Assembly: GCA_022385755.1 (NCBI GenBank) | Contig: MU278357.1 | Location: 248,001-312,000, forward strand | Direction: 5' to 3' | Source of the DNA: Trametopsis cervina | Lineage: Eukaryota; Basidiomycota; Agaricomycetes; Polyporales; Irpicaceae | Length of the DNA stretch: 64,000 nt | Position numbers and translations under genes: made by a program | In this document: positions 12,701 through 24,356 of the stretch, piece by piece | Numbering within the stretch: the stretch's first letter is position 1 | Layout: the number at the start of each line of letters is the position of its first letter | Notes under the pieces: generated by a model | What the model was told of the DNA's origin: nothing | The model's input: the letters and a program-made list of their open reading frames with translations, nothing else | Database searches by the model: none

Positions 12701-15700
12701 TGCGCAGCATTCGTGTGTGCGTCCCGCAGCTGAAAGCTCGTTATCGTGTGACCATAACCGTAAGGCGTGGGCTTCATGCTAAGCCTTACGCTGTACATTC
12801 GTCCTCCCCGTACTGCTATTTATTCCACTTCCAGTAAATGGGAATCATCAGCGCAAAGCAACATGGACGCTGTTATATCGGCGTCTAATCAATCCCCAAC
12901 TACTGAGTGTTACGTCTACCTTCCGTCTCTTCATTAACTCGCATGTACACGAGTTTCCGGAAATGTTCGTGTGACGGCTTTTTAGTTTGACTCTGAGACC
13001 TCGTATTACTTTGATAGATACAGGCGGTGACAACGTGCGTGGACGGCGTGGCAACCTCGTTCACGGTTCAATAACAAGAACCCTGGCCGCGGACTTTGTT
13101 CTTGACTTCCAGCATATATGAAAGACCCTTGTTTGTCGCCGTAGCATTTCATACAAGGGTTGTACATGCCAGAACCACGTGCCATTATGTGATAAAGAAT
13201 CCCCGAAGGTACTGTCGACAGTCAGCCTCGTACAAACGTATATCAACCTTCATTTCCGAACTTGACCGCTGCGACTATATCATCCTTATCGTATCTTTGT
13301 GGCGACTTTCGTGACTGGTGACTCTGATTCGGTTGGTCACTATGCCACCTCATAAAGACCTCCTATCGACATTCATGCTTTCACTTACTTTGTAGGTTAT
13401 GCCCCTCATGACACACACTCGCCCGTGCGAAGGTGGGTTTACGTAGTGCATTGTCCTTTAGACAAGCTAATTCTTCTGCCATGCAAGAGCACTCATTCAC
13501 AGAGCCTCGCCACAAAGACAAATATGTCTATTCTAGGCGATGTAGAATGCGACACAGCATTTGTCGTAATCCTATGAACCCTGTACGCCTTTTGATACGT
13601 GGGTGTCTCTAGACTGACTGATATGGTGATCGGCGCAGACGGGCATGTGTATTAGAAGGCCTCATACCTGAACCGACATGTGGGCCAGTGGTGCCGTGCT
13701 TCCACTTCTAGGGCGCACTGAAGCAGCGGTGCTGCTTTCAGGCTGTTACAATGCAAACACCACGCAAAGGGGGCTCGCACAATCCGGTATTTATACGAGG
13801 CCCCTTTCTGCTGCATTCAGCACAAACAAAGCCCTTCAAGCTTACTCTGTCCCTCAACCTGGGCCCGTTGATTGGCTTCTTGTATGCACATACAGCGAAG
13901 ATCCGGCCCGTGGCATGTCCAGCAGGCCACATGCCAGACAATGCTGCAACGAACCATTGTACGCATGTGTAAGTCGCGGAGAGATGCATGAGATATGACG
14001 TTGGCTGTGCAAAGGACACCAGATCAGCTTCCGGAGCCAAGTGTATTGATACTGGAGTAGGCAGTAATGGCGTTTCTGTCAGTAGGTGGGTCAGCCGTCA
14101 TATTTAGGCTCTACACACCGTGCATAGGAGACAACGTAACCTGCCCCTACCGAGAGAATGCATCGTATGTAGTATTGGTAAGTGGCGAGGCAGTGAAAGC
14201 AGCCTCGTAAGTTCATGGTCTCCTAGGGTCCGATCTTCTTTCCATATCTTGGCTCTGCATCTTCTATAAAGTGTCGTACAAGCTCTTTTCGGAATGACAA
14301 GCTGTGTACTTGGGTTCATTTCCAGATTCTGAGATGCAAGGACATGCTATCATATGTAGTTCTTCATGCAGGTTATGCGGGTTTCCTGCGATGTACGTAG
14401 CCTGCGATGAACGTAGGATGTGGTGGAAGATTAGTATACCGAAGTACCTGCCTCGGTAGGGGTCTGGTCCTAGACCAACACTTGCTGACATGCGTGAGTA
14501 CAGATCGGAGTCTCGATCCTAAACATCGGGTGAAAGCTGGACGATATACGCGTTAACACACGGCTGACGAAGAAAGATTGACTCAATAAGGTCAACTGCA
14601 GCCATCTGCCGTCGTCGGTGAACCAAACCACACGCGATAGAACTGGCGTTATGTACATCGCAATCCATGATTGAGAGTCTTCTCGCCAAGGCTTGCAAGG
14701 GTTGATATAAGGTGTTCTGTGGACAGTGAGAGATATGTGGTGCGATCTGATGCCAAGATGAGTGTATGGGGGCGTTTAACGTCCAATATCATTGTGGGTC
14801 CACATAACGCGACGACAACGTGGCCATTATCATTTCCCACTGTCTCATACTAGGGCTGTAGACCAGGTCAAGCCCAGACGTACCAATGGTTCACTATCAA
14901 TGCGCGAGCATGAAAGCATCTACAATGGCGACGAACGGGTGTGACTGGACCGTCAGATATGGATAATTCTGCTGCGGGGTGCAGGCAAAAGCTAATTAAC
15001 GCAGGAACCAGGTATCGCGTGAACCAGCTTATACAGAGCTATTGTTCGCAGGTTTCACCCACGACGAGGTCACTCTATGTTAGCCCGCGTACCATGAGTA
15101 AGATAAAAACTCCACTTACAAACAATACGAAAGATCCACATCCTAAATTTCGTCCAAACCCGCCTCCAGGCCTATTGGAGCTTGGATGTCGAGATCAGTG
15201 ACTAAATCCGCACTGGGAGGCGGGTTTGCGGCCTCATCGCTACTCGACGAGGCGGGAGCGGCCGGCGCAGTGATTGCTCGCCAACCACTTCTCCAACTGA
15301 CCACCGCAGCAATCAGCGACAATATGTCGACCCATAACTGTGGGCAAAGTTGGTCAGCATCCGTTCAATAACGGCTGCATTACGTTGGTGCAACAGTGCC
15401 CCACCAGGAACAGGCTTCGTTGGCGGCATTTCCACAACGGCAGCTTACGGTAGATGGAAAGGGTTCCTGTCATAAACACATAACTACTCACGTTGTTTTT
15501 AAAGAATCCCCCCTCCAGTGACCTGTGTCACAAAAAGAATGGTCAGTCACCGCTTTCTCCAAACAAGAATCAGGAGCAGAAGGCTTTCTATCCGTAAAAC
15601 TTTGAATACGACGGAGTTAATTTACTGAAAACATGCCTCTCCGTGCAGGAATATGCACCGGCCTTCCGTGGAACTGAAACGATCCGCCACATCTCCCCGA

Positions 15701-18136
15701 AATGATAGGAAGGTACGGCAGGAAGGGACATGATTGCACGCCGCACGACAGGCGACAGGAAGCTTTTCCAGTGCGGCGTCCCGGATGCACAACCGCTATT
15801 TGACGCGCCTCGCGCCGGCGCATCTCTTATTACAGCACGCCGACGGAAGACGTAACTGGCGGCATCGTCTCTGTCCCACACAGCGGTGAATATGCTGGGC
15901 GAGAACGTAACCGAGGTGTATGCAGAAAGTAGGATAGTCCAGCAATCTCAATAACATAATTGGAGCGCACGAATAAGGAAGAGCGGGCAGATGCCTCGAG
16001 GTCATCCCTCGCACAGCCTGCTTGAATATGAAAGCCAAGAAGCAGCTAATGAGCCACCTTCGCAGTCAAGTGAAGCGACCCACAAGTGCGCCAGAAGTCC
16101 GATAGACCCCGACACACACAGCCTCTGCCTGCGCGGATCCACTAGGAGCTTTCCAAAGACGGCGGCAGAACGATAAGAACGTTCTGAAGCTCCTAATGGA
16201 ATGCAGACTCGCAGGAGACTGGGGTGTAGAGTGCACCAGAACTTGCAGATGAGAAAAACATTTAGACGCTTGCACAGCCAACGTGACGAAATGGGGTCAT
16301 GGAGAGTTTCAGCTGACAGCCCGTCAGAAAGTTCAGCGCGGTACCAATGAGGCCGCTCCCCATTGAGATATCCATGTCTGAACAAGGAGAAAACGCGAAA
16401 ATCGCGTGAAGATGCACCAAGCGGATGGTTATGAAGCATATACAGGGCTGAATGACATACCAGTGTAAAGCGCACGGAAGATTGCATGCGTTAGTCAAGA
16501 GCTCAGTCCAGAGGAATTGCCATCGCTCCTTCACTTTAGCTTTGGCAGCCTGAGCAGAGATTGCCTAGACAAGACATTCAGCGTTCAACTTTTGCCTGTT
16601 ATATTCGAAGGCGTGATTTATAACCTTTGATTTGTTCAAAGACCGTTCTTCAGATAGTAGAATCTTCCTATCTTCTCGCAAATGTGCAAATTGCATGACA
16701 ATGTACAAAAGCCACAGTTGGCACGAAAGGCGAGAAAGCTTTCCGGCGTCGAGAGACACTGTACCGTCGAGGGCTTTGGTTGTGACCTTTGCGGAGCGGG
16801 CTAAGAAAGGGGAGGATGTTTTGGCGGGAATCACTGAGTGAGATATGAGGAATTGCGCGTGATCCAATGGGTAGAATAGAAGCAGGGACCATGCTTGAAG
16901 CCTTTCGATAGTGAGTAACTTTCTTGTCGGAGGGGGATTGTGCTCAAGAGATATCAGCCACCGAATCATAGGCAACATCCCTAAAGACAGAATATTGAAG
17001 CCATTAGAATCCTATTTACGCATGGGTTTGGTCTGTAACAAAGCAATACGCACCCCAGAAACTGAAGAGAGACCTGGCATCAGCTACCAATCCTGCCAGC
17101 TTGGCAAGGCCGGGGGCGGCATCAGTAGTTGGTGACGCGCGACGGCCAACTGAATGTTGTAGGCGAGCTCGCCATCGCAGATAGGGAACCAAAAGTTTCA
17201 ACGAGTACTGCACTACCTGATAATACAGACTCATTAACTTGATCCTGTCAATGGTTCATAGCGAGTACTCGTACCGCAAATGTCTTCCTAGCGGATTCGC
17301 ATTGGTGAGCGAGACGCCATCGCTACTGACATCGCATGCCACTCAACTCGGTGCCTCCCCAGGTGCTCAGGTAGTCGATAAGATGTTTCAAAGTGCTGGA
17401 CATAGGCACGTTTCCAAAGACTCCTAACGTTAGATCCTCCAGACGCGCCAAAGTGAGTGACTTGTTGAGTCTCGCCATAGTCCACGGCTAATGCTTGCAG
17501 CTTGACGTGTCTTTACGCAGGAGAGATACAGAGTACGTGCCACTGCAGCAGGGCCTGTTGGTGACGGTGGTGGTTAAAGGTGTGATAGTGGTCCGGCGGT
17601 CGAAATAACGACCAGACCGAGCGCGTCACAGGCCGAACGCAATCAGTTCGCAGAAATCAGCTGCCAAAGGCGCCAGGGTACGCGTGGGAACAAATATGGG
17701 CGCCAATAGTGAGCGCGGTATAAAATGCGCGACTTGTCGATGGTGAAAATTCTACGAACAAATCCATGGAGACACAAAAGTTCGGGCTTGGCGGTTTTTC
17801 GTCTCCTTGTCCGCGTTCCAGTCTCCTAGAACAACCCTCGGCAACGTCTACGGATGTTGTCTGTTCATCTCTCAATGCTGGGTCTACTCTCCGTTTTGAC
17901 TAATCGTTCTACTGTCGGGAGGCATCGCTTCGGCTGGAGCCCATGATGAGGCAGAAGGTGGCTGGAAGGAGAGGGGACCTGCTTGGGGGAGAACTACATT
18001 CTCAATATCTTACTTGCTGTACGCAGATCTTGTTATAATGACATCTAATTTTCTCCGCAATCCTCGAGTGTCTTATGATGATAAGCAAACTTGAAGGCTA
18101 TGGTACAATGGCAAATCAATCCATGTCCTGAACTTC
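9742..18136. other. Gene-poor region of 8.4 kb
   Basis: The first few hundred bases are upstream of the Ca2+-ATPase. Beyond that, open frames on both strands are short (60-160 codons), overlap one another, show no domain motif and no chain of splice-compatible exons. Base composition is more AT-rich than the coding parts. No recognisable transposase, reverse transcriptase, tRNA or rRNA was seen. One 13-bp inverted repeat at 15155-15228 is listed separately. It may be decayed repeat DNA or long intergenic sequence. Confidence 0.55.
15155..15228. repeat. 13-bp perfect inverted repeat with 48-nt spacer
   Basis: CAAACCCGCCTCC at 15155-15167 is matched by its reverse complement at 15216-15228. 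It could form a hairpin or be the remnant of an element's terminal repeats; no coding sequence lies between the arms. Confidence 0.6.
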
Positions 18137-18609
18137 CTAACGTATAGTGTCCGTAGTCAATGGGACTCTACCAACCATGGGCATAGGCCGCTTGGCAAAT
18201 ACCATCTTTCTTTTCACTACCGCGATGATATTCCATTCCGGCGACGACTCCGGCTCCCCCTCCCGTAGGACGTCCTCGCTAGATTCTGACGGCGCAGTTG
18301 ATGTTTTGTGCATCACAGCAAGAGGCTTTGCCAAGTTCACTAGCTTCCCCTCGAGTAGATGGTGTCCAATTAGTAGTGTGGGCTTTTTCTACTTGAAGAG
18401 TTAGCAGGAATTCATGGATGAAAACATGTTTTACACACCGGGTCGGTCTCCAGATCAAGTTTTCCAACAAGCTGGTCTCCGCTTTCTCCCTCCACCTCCA
18501 AAGACCCTTGCAGTTCAATCAACACAACTTCGTCTGCACCGAACTTCGCCAGCTGTGGTGGAAGTGTGTTTACGGTGCTTGAAGTCGCAACATTCACGGG
18601 GATGATCAT
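18137..18609 (-). CDS. CTF8: Chromosome transmission fidelity protein 8 (CTF8)
   Basis: Small subunit of the alternative clamp loader Ctf18-Dcc1-Ctf8-RFC, which acts with PCNA in sister-chromatid cohesion (family knowledge). Two exons: 18609-18439 and 18388-18137; intron 50 nt, phase 0; 140 residues, usual for the family. Seen motifs: MIIPVNV at the start, VLIELQGSLEVEG, QLVGKLDLE, then across the splice KKPTLLIGHHLLEGK and LAKPLAVMHK, and finally a basic KRKMVFAKRPMPMVG. These are the conserved Ctf8 blocks in order. It is transcribed divergently from the alpha/beta hydrolase, with 233 nt between the two start codons. Confidence 0.95.
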
Positions 18610-18842
18610 GATACTTTAAGGCTTGTATGCACCTCGTTCACCGAATCTTTGGGTTGCCTCTAGTATAGTTTCGTATGGTGAGTAGACGGTGGCGAAGGTA
18701 GCTGTTTGGTCGACACGCAGCGCTTGAGTGATTCTTTTCTTCCTTTCGACGGCCAAGTGCGTGTTCAGGTGGTGTTTAGACATACGACTTCAATAGAACT
18801 TACGTATATATTTCAGGGTTGCAATTGGGGACTGCAGTACCT
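18610..18842. promoter_or_regulatory. Divergent promoter region CTF8 / alpha-beta hydrolase
   Basis: Only 233 nt separate the start codons of the two divergent genes, so their promoters must share this segment. No clear TATA box was identified for either direction. Confidence 0.6.
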
Positions 18843-19688
18843 ATGAATCCGCGCGGGTATACCTCAGATGAAATAGTTCAACTTCCATCAGGGTTAAAAC
18901 TTGAGACCTCACTCTCTTCTCCCCGGCTTGAAACCTCTTCAACGACAACGGATAATAAGTTGGCTATTTGCCTACATCCATGGTCATGGCTGGGTGGCAG
19001 GATGTATGACCCGTAAGTGCACACCGTCAAGAGCCATGCACGGTCCATCGTATGCTAATTTTGTGGCTGTATATGCAGCGTGCTCGGCGAGTTGAGAAAG
19101 CCACTCTTGGCACGCGGATATCATGTCCTGCGATACAACTCCCGAGGGGTTGGCAAGTCCTCCGGATGGCCCTCCGTCACTGGTATTCAGGAGGCTAAAG
19201 ACCTCCAAGAGCTCGTTCATTGGGCACTACAGAAGATCCCTTCGGTGTCTTCACTTGTCATACTGGTATGTTCAATGAGAACTGTCTGGAAGCTGACTGA
19301 ACCGGGCTCCAAGGGATACTCTCATGGTTCCCTGATCGCTTCTCTGTTTCCACTGCTGGAAGATACACCCGGGCTAAAAATCTCTCATATTCTGCTCTCG
19401 TATCCACTCGGCCCTCGGTCATGGCTTACAGCCTTCAGAGGCGGCCATTACACCACCACCCTCGCGAACCTTCTACGAGACTCACGATCACATGTCCTTG
19501 CTATATACGGTGACAACGACGACTTTACAGGCGTTGAAAGCTATGATACCTGGGCAGACAGTCTACGACGTGAGGCAGTAGATGGAGGGAATCTGGAAAT
19601 ATTGAAGATTGAACATGCGAATCATTTCTGGAGGGATGACGATGCCAGAGAGACATTACTACAACATGTACAGCAGTGGGTCCCGTAG
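18843..19688 (+). CDS. Alpha/beta hydrolase fold protein (serine hydrolase)
   Basis: Exons: 18843-19012, 19079-19265, 19314-19688; 243 residues. The start ATG at 18843 opens MNPRGYTSDEIVQLPSG. The fold is supported by CLHPWSWLGG (oxyanion region after strand 3), LRYNSRGVGKSSGW, the nucleophile elbow GYSHGS formed across the second splice (Ser about 122), IYGDNDDFTG carrying the likely acidic residue, and EHANHFW carrying the likely His. This architecture resembles small fungal alpha/beta hydrolases of the dienelactone hydrolase/serine-esterase kind. The substrate cannot be inferred. No signal peptide, so probably cytosolic. Confidence 0.9.
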
Positions 19689-20061
19689 CATCGGATTGAA
19701 TATTCAAGGGTGCGCGAACTACGTCGTTCGTTGAGTGAGATACTTGATTCTGATTTCAGTTACAGTACAGTACAATACAATACAGTGCGTTCGAGAGTAT
19801 GGGGTTGCATAGGAGAGGCCAAGAGAATGTTAAGTCTTTTTAGTAGTCAAAGGTATTATATAACGTCCGTAAGGAGAGTTGATGTTAGATGCGAGAGCCT
19901 GAAAACTACAGTCAACAGAAAGAGACGAGACGAGACAAATGAGAGACAGAGGAAGAAACAAGACAAGCGAGATATGGAGAGGACGAGCCGTTAGCAACGA
20001 GAGACAGATAGTATGATGACGATCACATTATTTCAATGAAAGAAAGAGGGCTGCTCGGCCC
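19689..20061. other. Convergent intergenic region
   Basis: Holds the 3' ends of the hydrolase (+) and the F-box gene (-). A short CAGTA/CAATA-type simple repeat lies near 19760-19785 and a purine-rich tract (GAGAC/GAGACA-like) at 19918-19985. No gene seen. Confidence 0.6.
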
Positions 20062-21874
20062 TCAGACTGGCCCACGCACGTCGCGGTGGTACCTCATGAG
20101 CCATTCCGCGTCGTAGCCGAGCTTGCCAATATAGGTGTGCCAGTACACCTCGCGAGGATTCCACGGCCTCATGGCGGGATGCCTCTCGTGTTGGACAACG
20201 TCGTACCAACAATGTTCCACGCCAAGAACCTTCAGCTTGCGCAGACGTGACGGGTGGAGCGAAGTCGTATCGGGTTCAATACCCGACGGTCGTTCAACAC
20301 CGTCGGAAATGTGCAGGAATGTGAGATTAGGCACGGCGGTCAGCTGCAAATCGAGAAGATCAGTACATTGGGAGAGCTATACAAGCAACATCAAGACTTA
20401 CCGCCTGCTGGATGGCCCAGTCCACTGTGTGGACCCTGGTTGCCTGGGGCATGTTGAACAAGTTCCAGCCGTGCACGGCGTAGCGGAGGTGGTTCACTGT
20501 CTTGGGGATCTCGGCTAAGACAGGTCCAACCCCGCCAAAAGCATTCCGCGACTCCCTATATTCAATACCGAGAACCGTGAGGCGTCGCATGCCATGCATG
20601 ACCCTGAGCAACTTCTTTGCTATGTCGGCATTGGTGATGACCGCGTTGATATCGAGCATCTCGAGCCAAGGACGCTTTTGGAGGAAGGTCTGCAGCAATT
20701 GGCAGATTTCGGCAGGAAGGATCGTCGCGTACTGCACGTATTTGAACGCCATGAGTCTGGGGAACATGTCTGGCTTGTTGGCCAACAGAGCGAAGATCCT
20801 GTGCGGCTCGTTGCCGGCGTACATCATGATCCTTTCGTCGGGTGCATCCGGGTGAAGCTGTAGCCCAGAGTTTGTAAGACAGTTACTGTAACCGACAACC
20901 TCGTGGATGGTCAATGATTCGAGTTGACGACATGCTGCTAACACTTCTCCCAGACGGTTGGACTTTCCGACGTTCAAGACTTCAAGCCGTTTCAGGCGAT
21001 GCAGAACTTCCTTCGGGATGATGGGAAGGAGAGACTCGTCGATGCTGAGTTCGCGGATTTGGCGTGCCAGCTGCCTTGCTTGGGCAGCCATGGGGGGTCC
21101 AAATTGGTAGCGAAGCTCGTCTACAACGGCACGTGGGACGATCGCCGAAGGAGAGTCGAGTTTCTCCTGGAGGAGGACTGTGCTCAACTTTCGTAGATTC
21201 AAGATCGCAGGGAAAGCACTGTATGCAAGCCTAGAAAGGAGTGAGCCACATGAACTGCATCAAGTAACGAAAACATACAAGGGCGGCAGCGTCAGAACAA
21301 TGAGCTCGCTAGAAGTGGCCAGGACATCGTTAACGAAGGCTTGGATGGGACGGCGTTCAAGCCGTTGTACCACATCGCCATGACCCCATGAGGTCACTAC
21401 AACGTGGAACTGTCTGAGTCGGGGAAGCCTCCGCAATGCGGTGGTCAAAAGCTGAAAGTCTGAAAAGATGAATCAGTTCAGTGACCATTACAATCACAAA
21501 TGCCGTAGACACTTACAGGACGAGCTGGAAGAGTCTCGTACGAATACCACGACGCTCTCAACGAAGCTGGCCCAGGGAGGATTTTCGCAAATCCGCTCCA
21601 AGGCCTGGTGCGAAAGCCGGACGGTGCTGTGCTCGTGTGCGTGCCTCGACTTACCAGGGAACCACGTGTTGCAGCGGTCGAAGTAGGAAGGGTCCATGTG
21701 GAATTTGAGTGACCGGAAACCGAGCGGTGCACTCATCTGGTAGAACCACCTGCATACGAGTAAACAGTGGAGCTGTGACCAGCGGGGCAGGAAGCCAAAT
21801 ATCTTCTGCCATAGCTCAACAGGCAGACTTGGAGGTCCTCGAAGCCTTTTCGCTACGACGTGTTTCGGAGGCAT
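20062..21874 (-). CDS. F-box protein (agaricomycete expanded family)
   Basis: Putative substrate adaptor of an SCF ubiquitin ligase. Exons (descending): 21874-21517, 21459-21279, 21230-20402, 20343-20062; introns 57, 48 and 58 nt; 549 residues. The F-box lies at about residues 16-46 (SLPVELWQKIFGFLP, then LLVCRWFYQ). The rest is leucine-rich in a spacing resembling degenerate LRR-type F-box proteins (for example LEVLNVGKS, LESLTIHE, LTVLGIEY), but no regular repeat is clear. The start ATG at 21874 begins MPPKHVVAKR; the frame stays open upstream to 22081 without changing the F-box. Target unknown. Confidence 0.88.
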
Positions 21875-24356
21875 GTGTGGATGGGCGTAGGCGCGGCTGT
21901 ACATTGCGCTGAAAGATCTGCCACAGCCACCGCAGTCAGCGTCGTTCTTATGAGTCAGGAACTGAAGACTTGCCTTAGAGAAGTGAAAGAGCACTGTTGC
22001 TGGAGTAGTGAGTAGATTCGATGCGTCCACCCTGCTTTTAAACATACGCGGCATAGCCAGCTCAGCTCTGTCATTGCTCAATGTGGCGCCAGCAAGGTCG
22101 CGAAGCAGGGCTATGTCGAGCTGATGATTCGCTGGGCAGCTTCGCAGACATACCGCCTCGTGTCTGTCATCCGTAGATCAAGGTAACAGGAGTCAAGGAT
22201 GGACAAAGCACAGGCGGCGGTCAATCCTTAGATGTTCAGAGTGGTGGATAAGGCGTTTGTATATTGAATAACTAGCGATACACGTTGTGCAGTTGTATAG
22301 GTTACGCCGCGCCCGACACAGCAAAGTAGGGTCGGAGACGTAAAAAATCGACCCTGTTGCCAAAGTTTAGACAGAGTCTGAAGAAATGTTCAACATGAGG
22401 ATCGCAAGAAGCTTGTAGCGTACGCCGGATCCGAAGGTTGCCTGGTGACTTTGACACCACGAGGATAGATAAATGCGCCAGAGATGACAACGGTAGTCGT
22501 CCATTGGTGTTGATTGGAGCTAGAACCGCCACCTTGTATTCTCAAGCCACAAGAACAAAAGACAGCCGCTGATTCACAACGCTTGTATATCGTGACAGTC
22601 CACCACGTGATCGTGACATGCCGCGTCTAGTCCTCTTGCATGCAACGCCGTAATGGCCGTGGATGGTGTATTCACGATGATCCAGAAGAACAAGCCGAGA
22701 TGCAAGCTTTCGGTAAGGGCGATCTCTAGGATACAAATGAATTTTCCGCCGGCGTGGTCGGTTACAGCGATGACCTCGGAGCAGCATCATGTTCACATCC
22801 ATTCGTGGTACGAAAGGCATAGTCTGCTTGCAGGGCGTTCGCGCATATATCAAAGACTTGCCTGCCCAGAACATCAGCCAGAGATAGCTCCTAAAAAAGA
22901 TGGTAACCGCAACATCAGCACATCGCGGACATGACGGTCGAGAAGTATACTCTACTTGATCATGGCTGGCAAATGATGTTCACGGTGCATTCATTGGTCG
23001 GCGGTGCAGATGGATGTTAGTCGTCGAGGAATGGTGTGATATCGCTTCCCAGCCGTGGCCTCGAGCGCAGGCGCGGCAGTCTTCTGAGGTGGCAAGCCGG
23101 TATCACAAGGACTCTTGGGGTCCAAGGGTATCACCGCGTATAGAACCAGGAGAAGAAAGCGGTACAGTTCATGGCTGCAAAGAAACAGAATTTCATGCGG
23201 TGTCTACTTCTGAAGGGCGTCAGAAGGAGCATTCACTTTATTGTCATCAGAAAGTTGTCGCAGTCCCCAACTTGGGATGCATAGACGTAAAGTGGGAAGA
23301 ACTTTCAAAAGCAGGTAGAGTTTGCTCATCCTGATCAAGATTTGCACAGGTGGCCGGATAGAATTTGTCAGAGCTGTGGTTCCGCGAGGACGGTTCCTAC
23401 CAGTACTGATTGCCCAGCAGCTAGAACCAGAGTAAACTGGGGCGGGAAGAGCAGCAAGAGCATAGGCCTTTCCACAACTCGGCGCCGAAGAATATCTGTA
23501 CGGGGAGATCGTGACTGCCTCAGCATATTCCGGAAGCTGCGTCGGGTGCTCTAGCCTTCGTTGCTTGACATGCATCCTGAGCGGTGCCAGCGCAGCGGCA
23601 GACAAGGCGCTGCGTCACGAAGCCTTGATGCGTCGGGCGGAAGAATGAACCTCTACCGCAATGATGGGCGAGTAAGCTGCACCGCAATGCAGCTGAGCAT
23701 TGATTAATGACTGCTGCGAGACATGATCCACGATGCAATGGATTCATTGCAGGAACCGTGCCGGCCTTCAATGATTTCTTCAGTCAGCACCGAACCATAC
23801 CGTAAGGGAAGAGTCTTGGACACTCACAATTTGCACGGGCGTATCAACACTTTTCTGCTACCCGTAGACCATTCTATTCCACCCCGAATGTATCGCTATG
23901 ACACTGCCAGCCAGAGGCCAATGATATCGCGTGCGCAAACAACAAGCTGCAAGTCGTGGTCGTTGCCAACAAGACGGAGTACGGAGCGCCGTCGCAAACT
24001 CCGTGTCCTCAGCGAGACAACGTGCGCTGTATTGCGTTGACAGACGTTGATGCACAAGGTCTGGTATGTTTGTGATAGATTCTGCGGTCAATGGGCGTAA
24101 GTTGCCGGGGGATGGCGGTGGTCGAGGTCAGACGCGTACAGACACCGGCGTGCTTGGGCTGATCCGAGGCTGCAAGCAGGCGAGAACACATCGCAACCAA
24201 CCACCACAACGTTGTTCTCCCAACTTCCACCGAACACTCATTCCCCTCTGCGCGTCACACCCATTCTCGCCGGCGAGAGCACCCTCTCACAGACAGCACA
24301 GTCGACCCCTGGTCCCCTCTCTGTTGCGGTGCACGCCTAGAGACCGCTGAACGACG
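21875..24356. other. Intergenic region, 2.5 kb
   Basis: Lies between two divergent genes. Only short, motif-free frames are seen on both strands. The last about 250 nt, rich in C and T, are probably the promoter and 5' leader of the gene that starts at 24357. Confidence 0.5.

Noticed and set aside
10046..14850. Many 60-130 codon frames on both strands
   Set aside because: Random-length distribution, no domain residues, no codon-pattern continuity.
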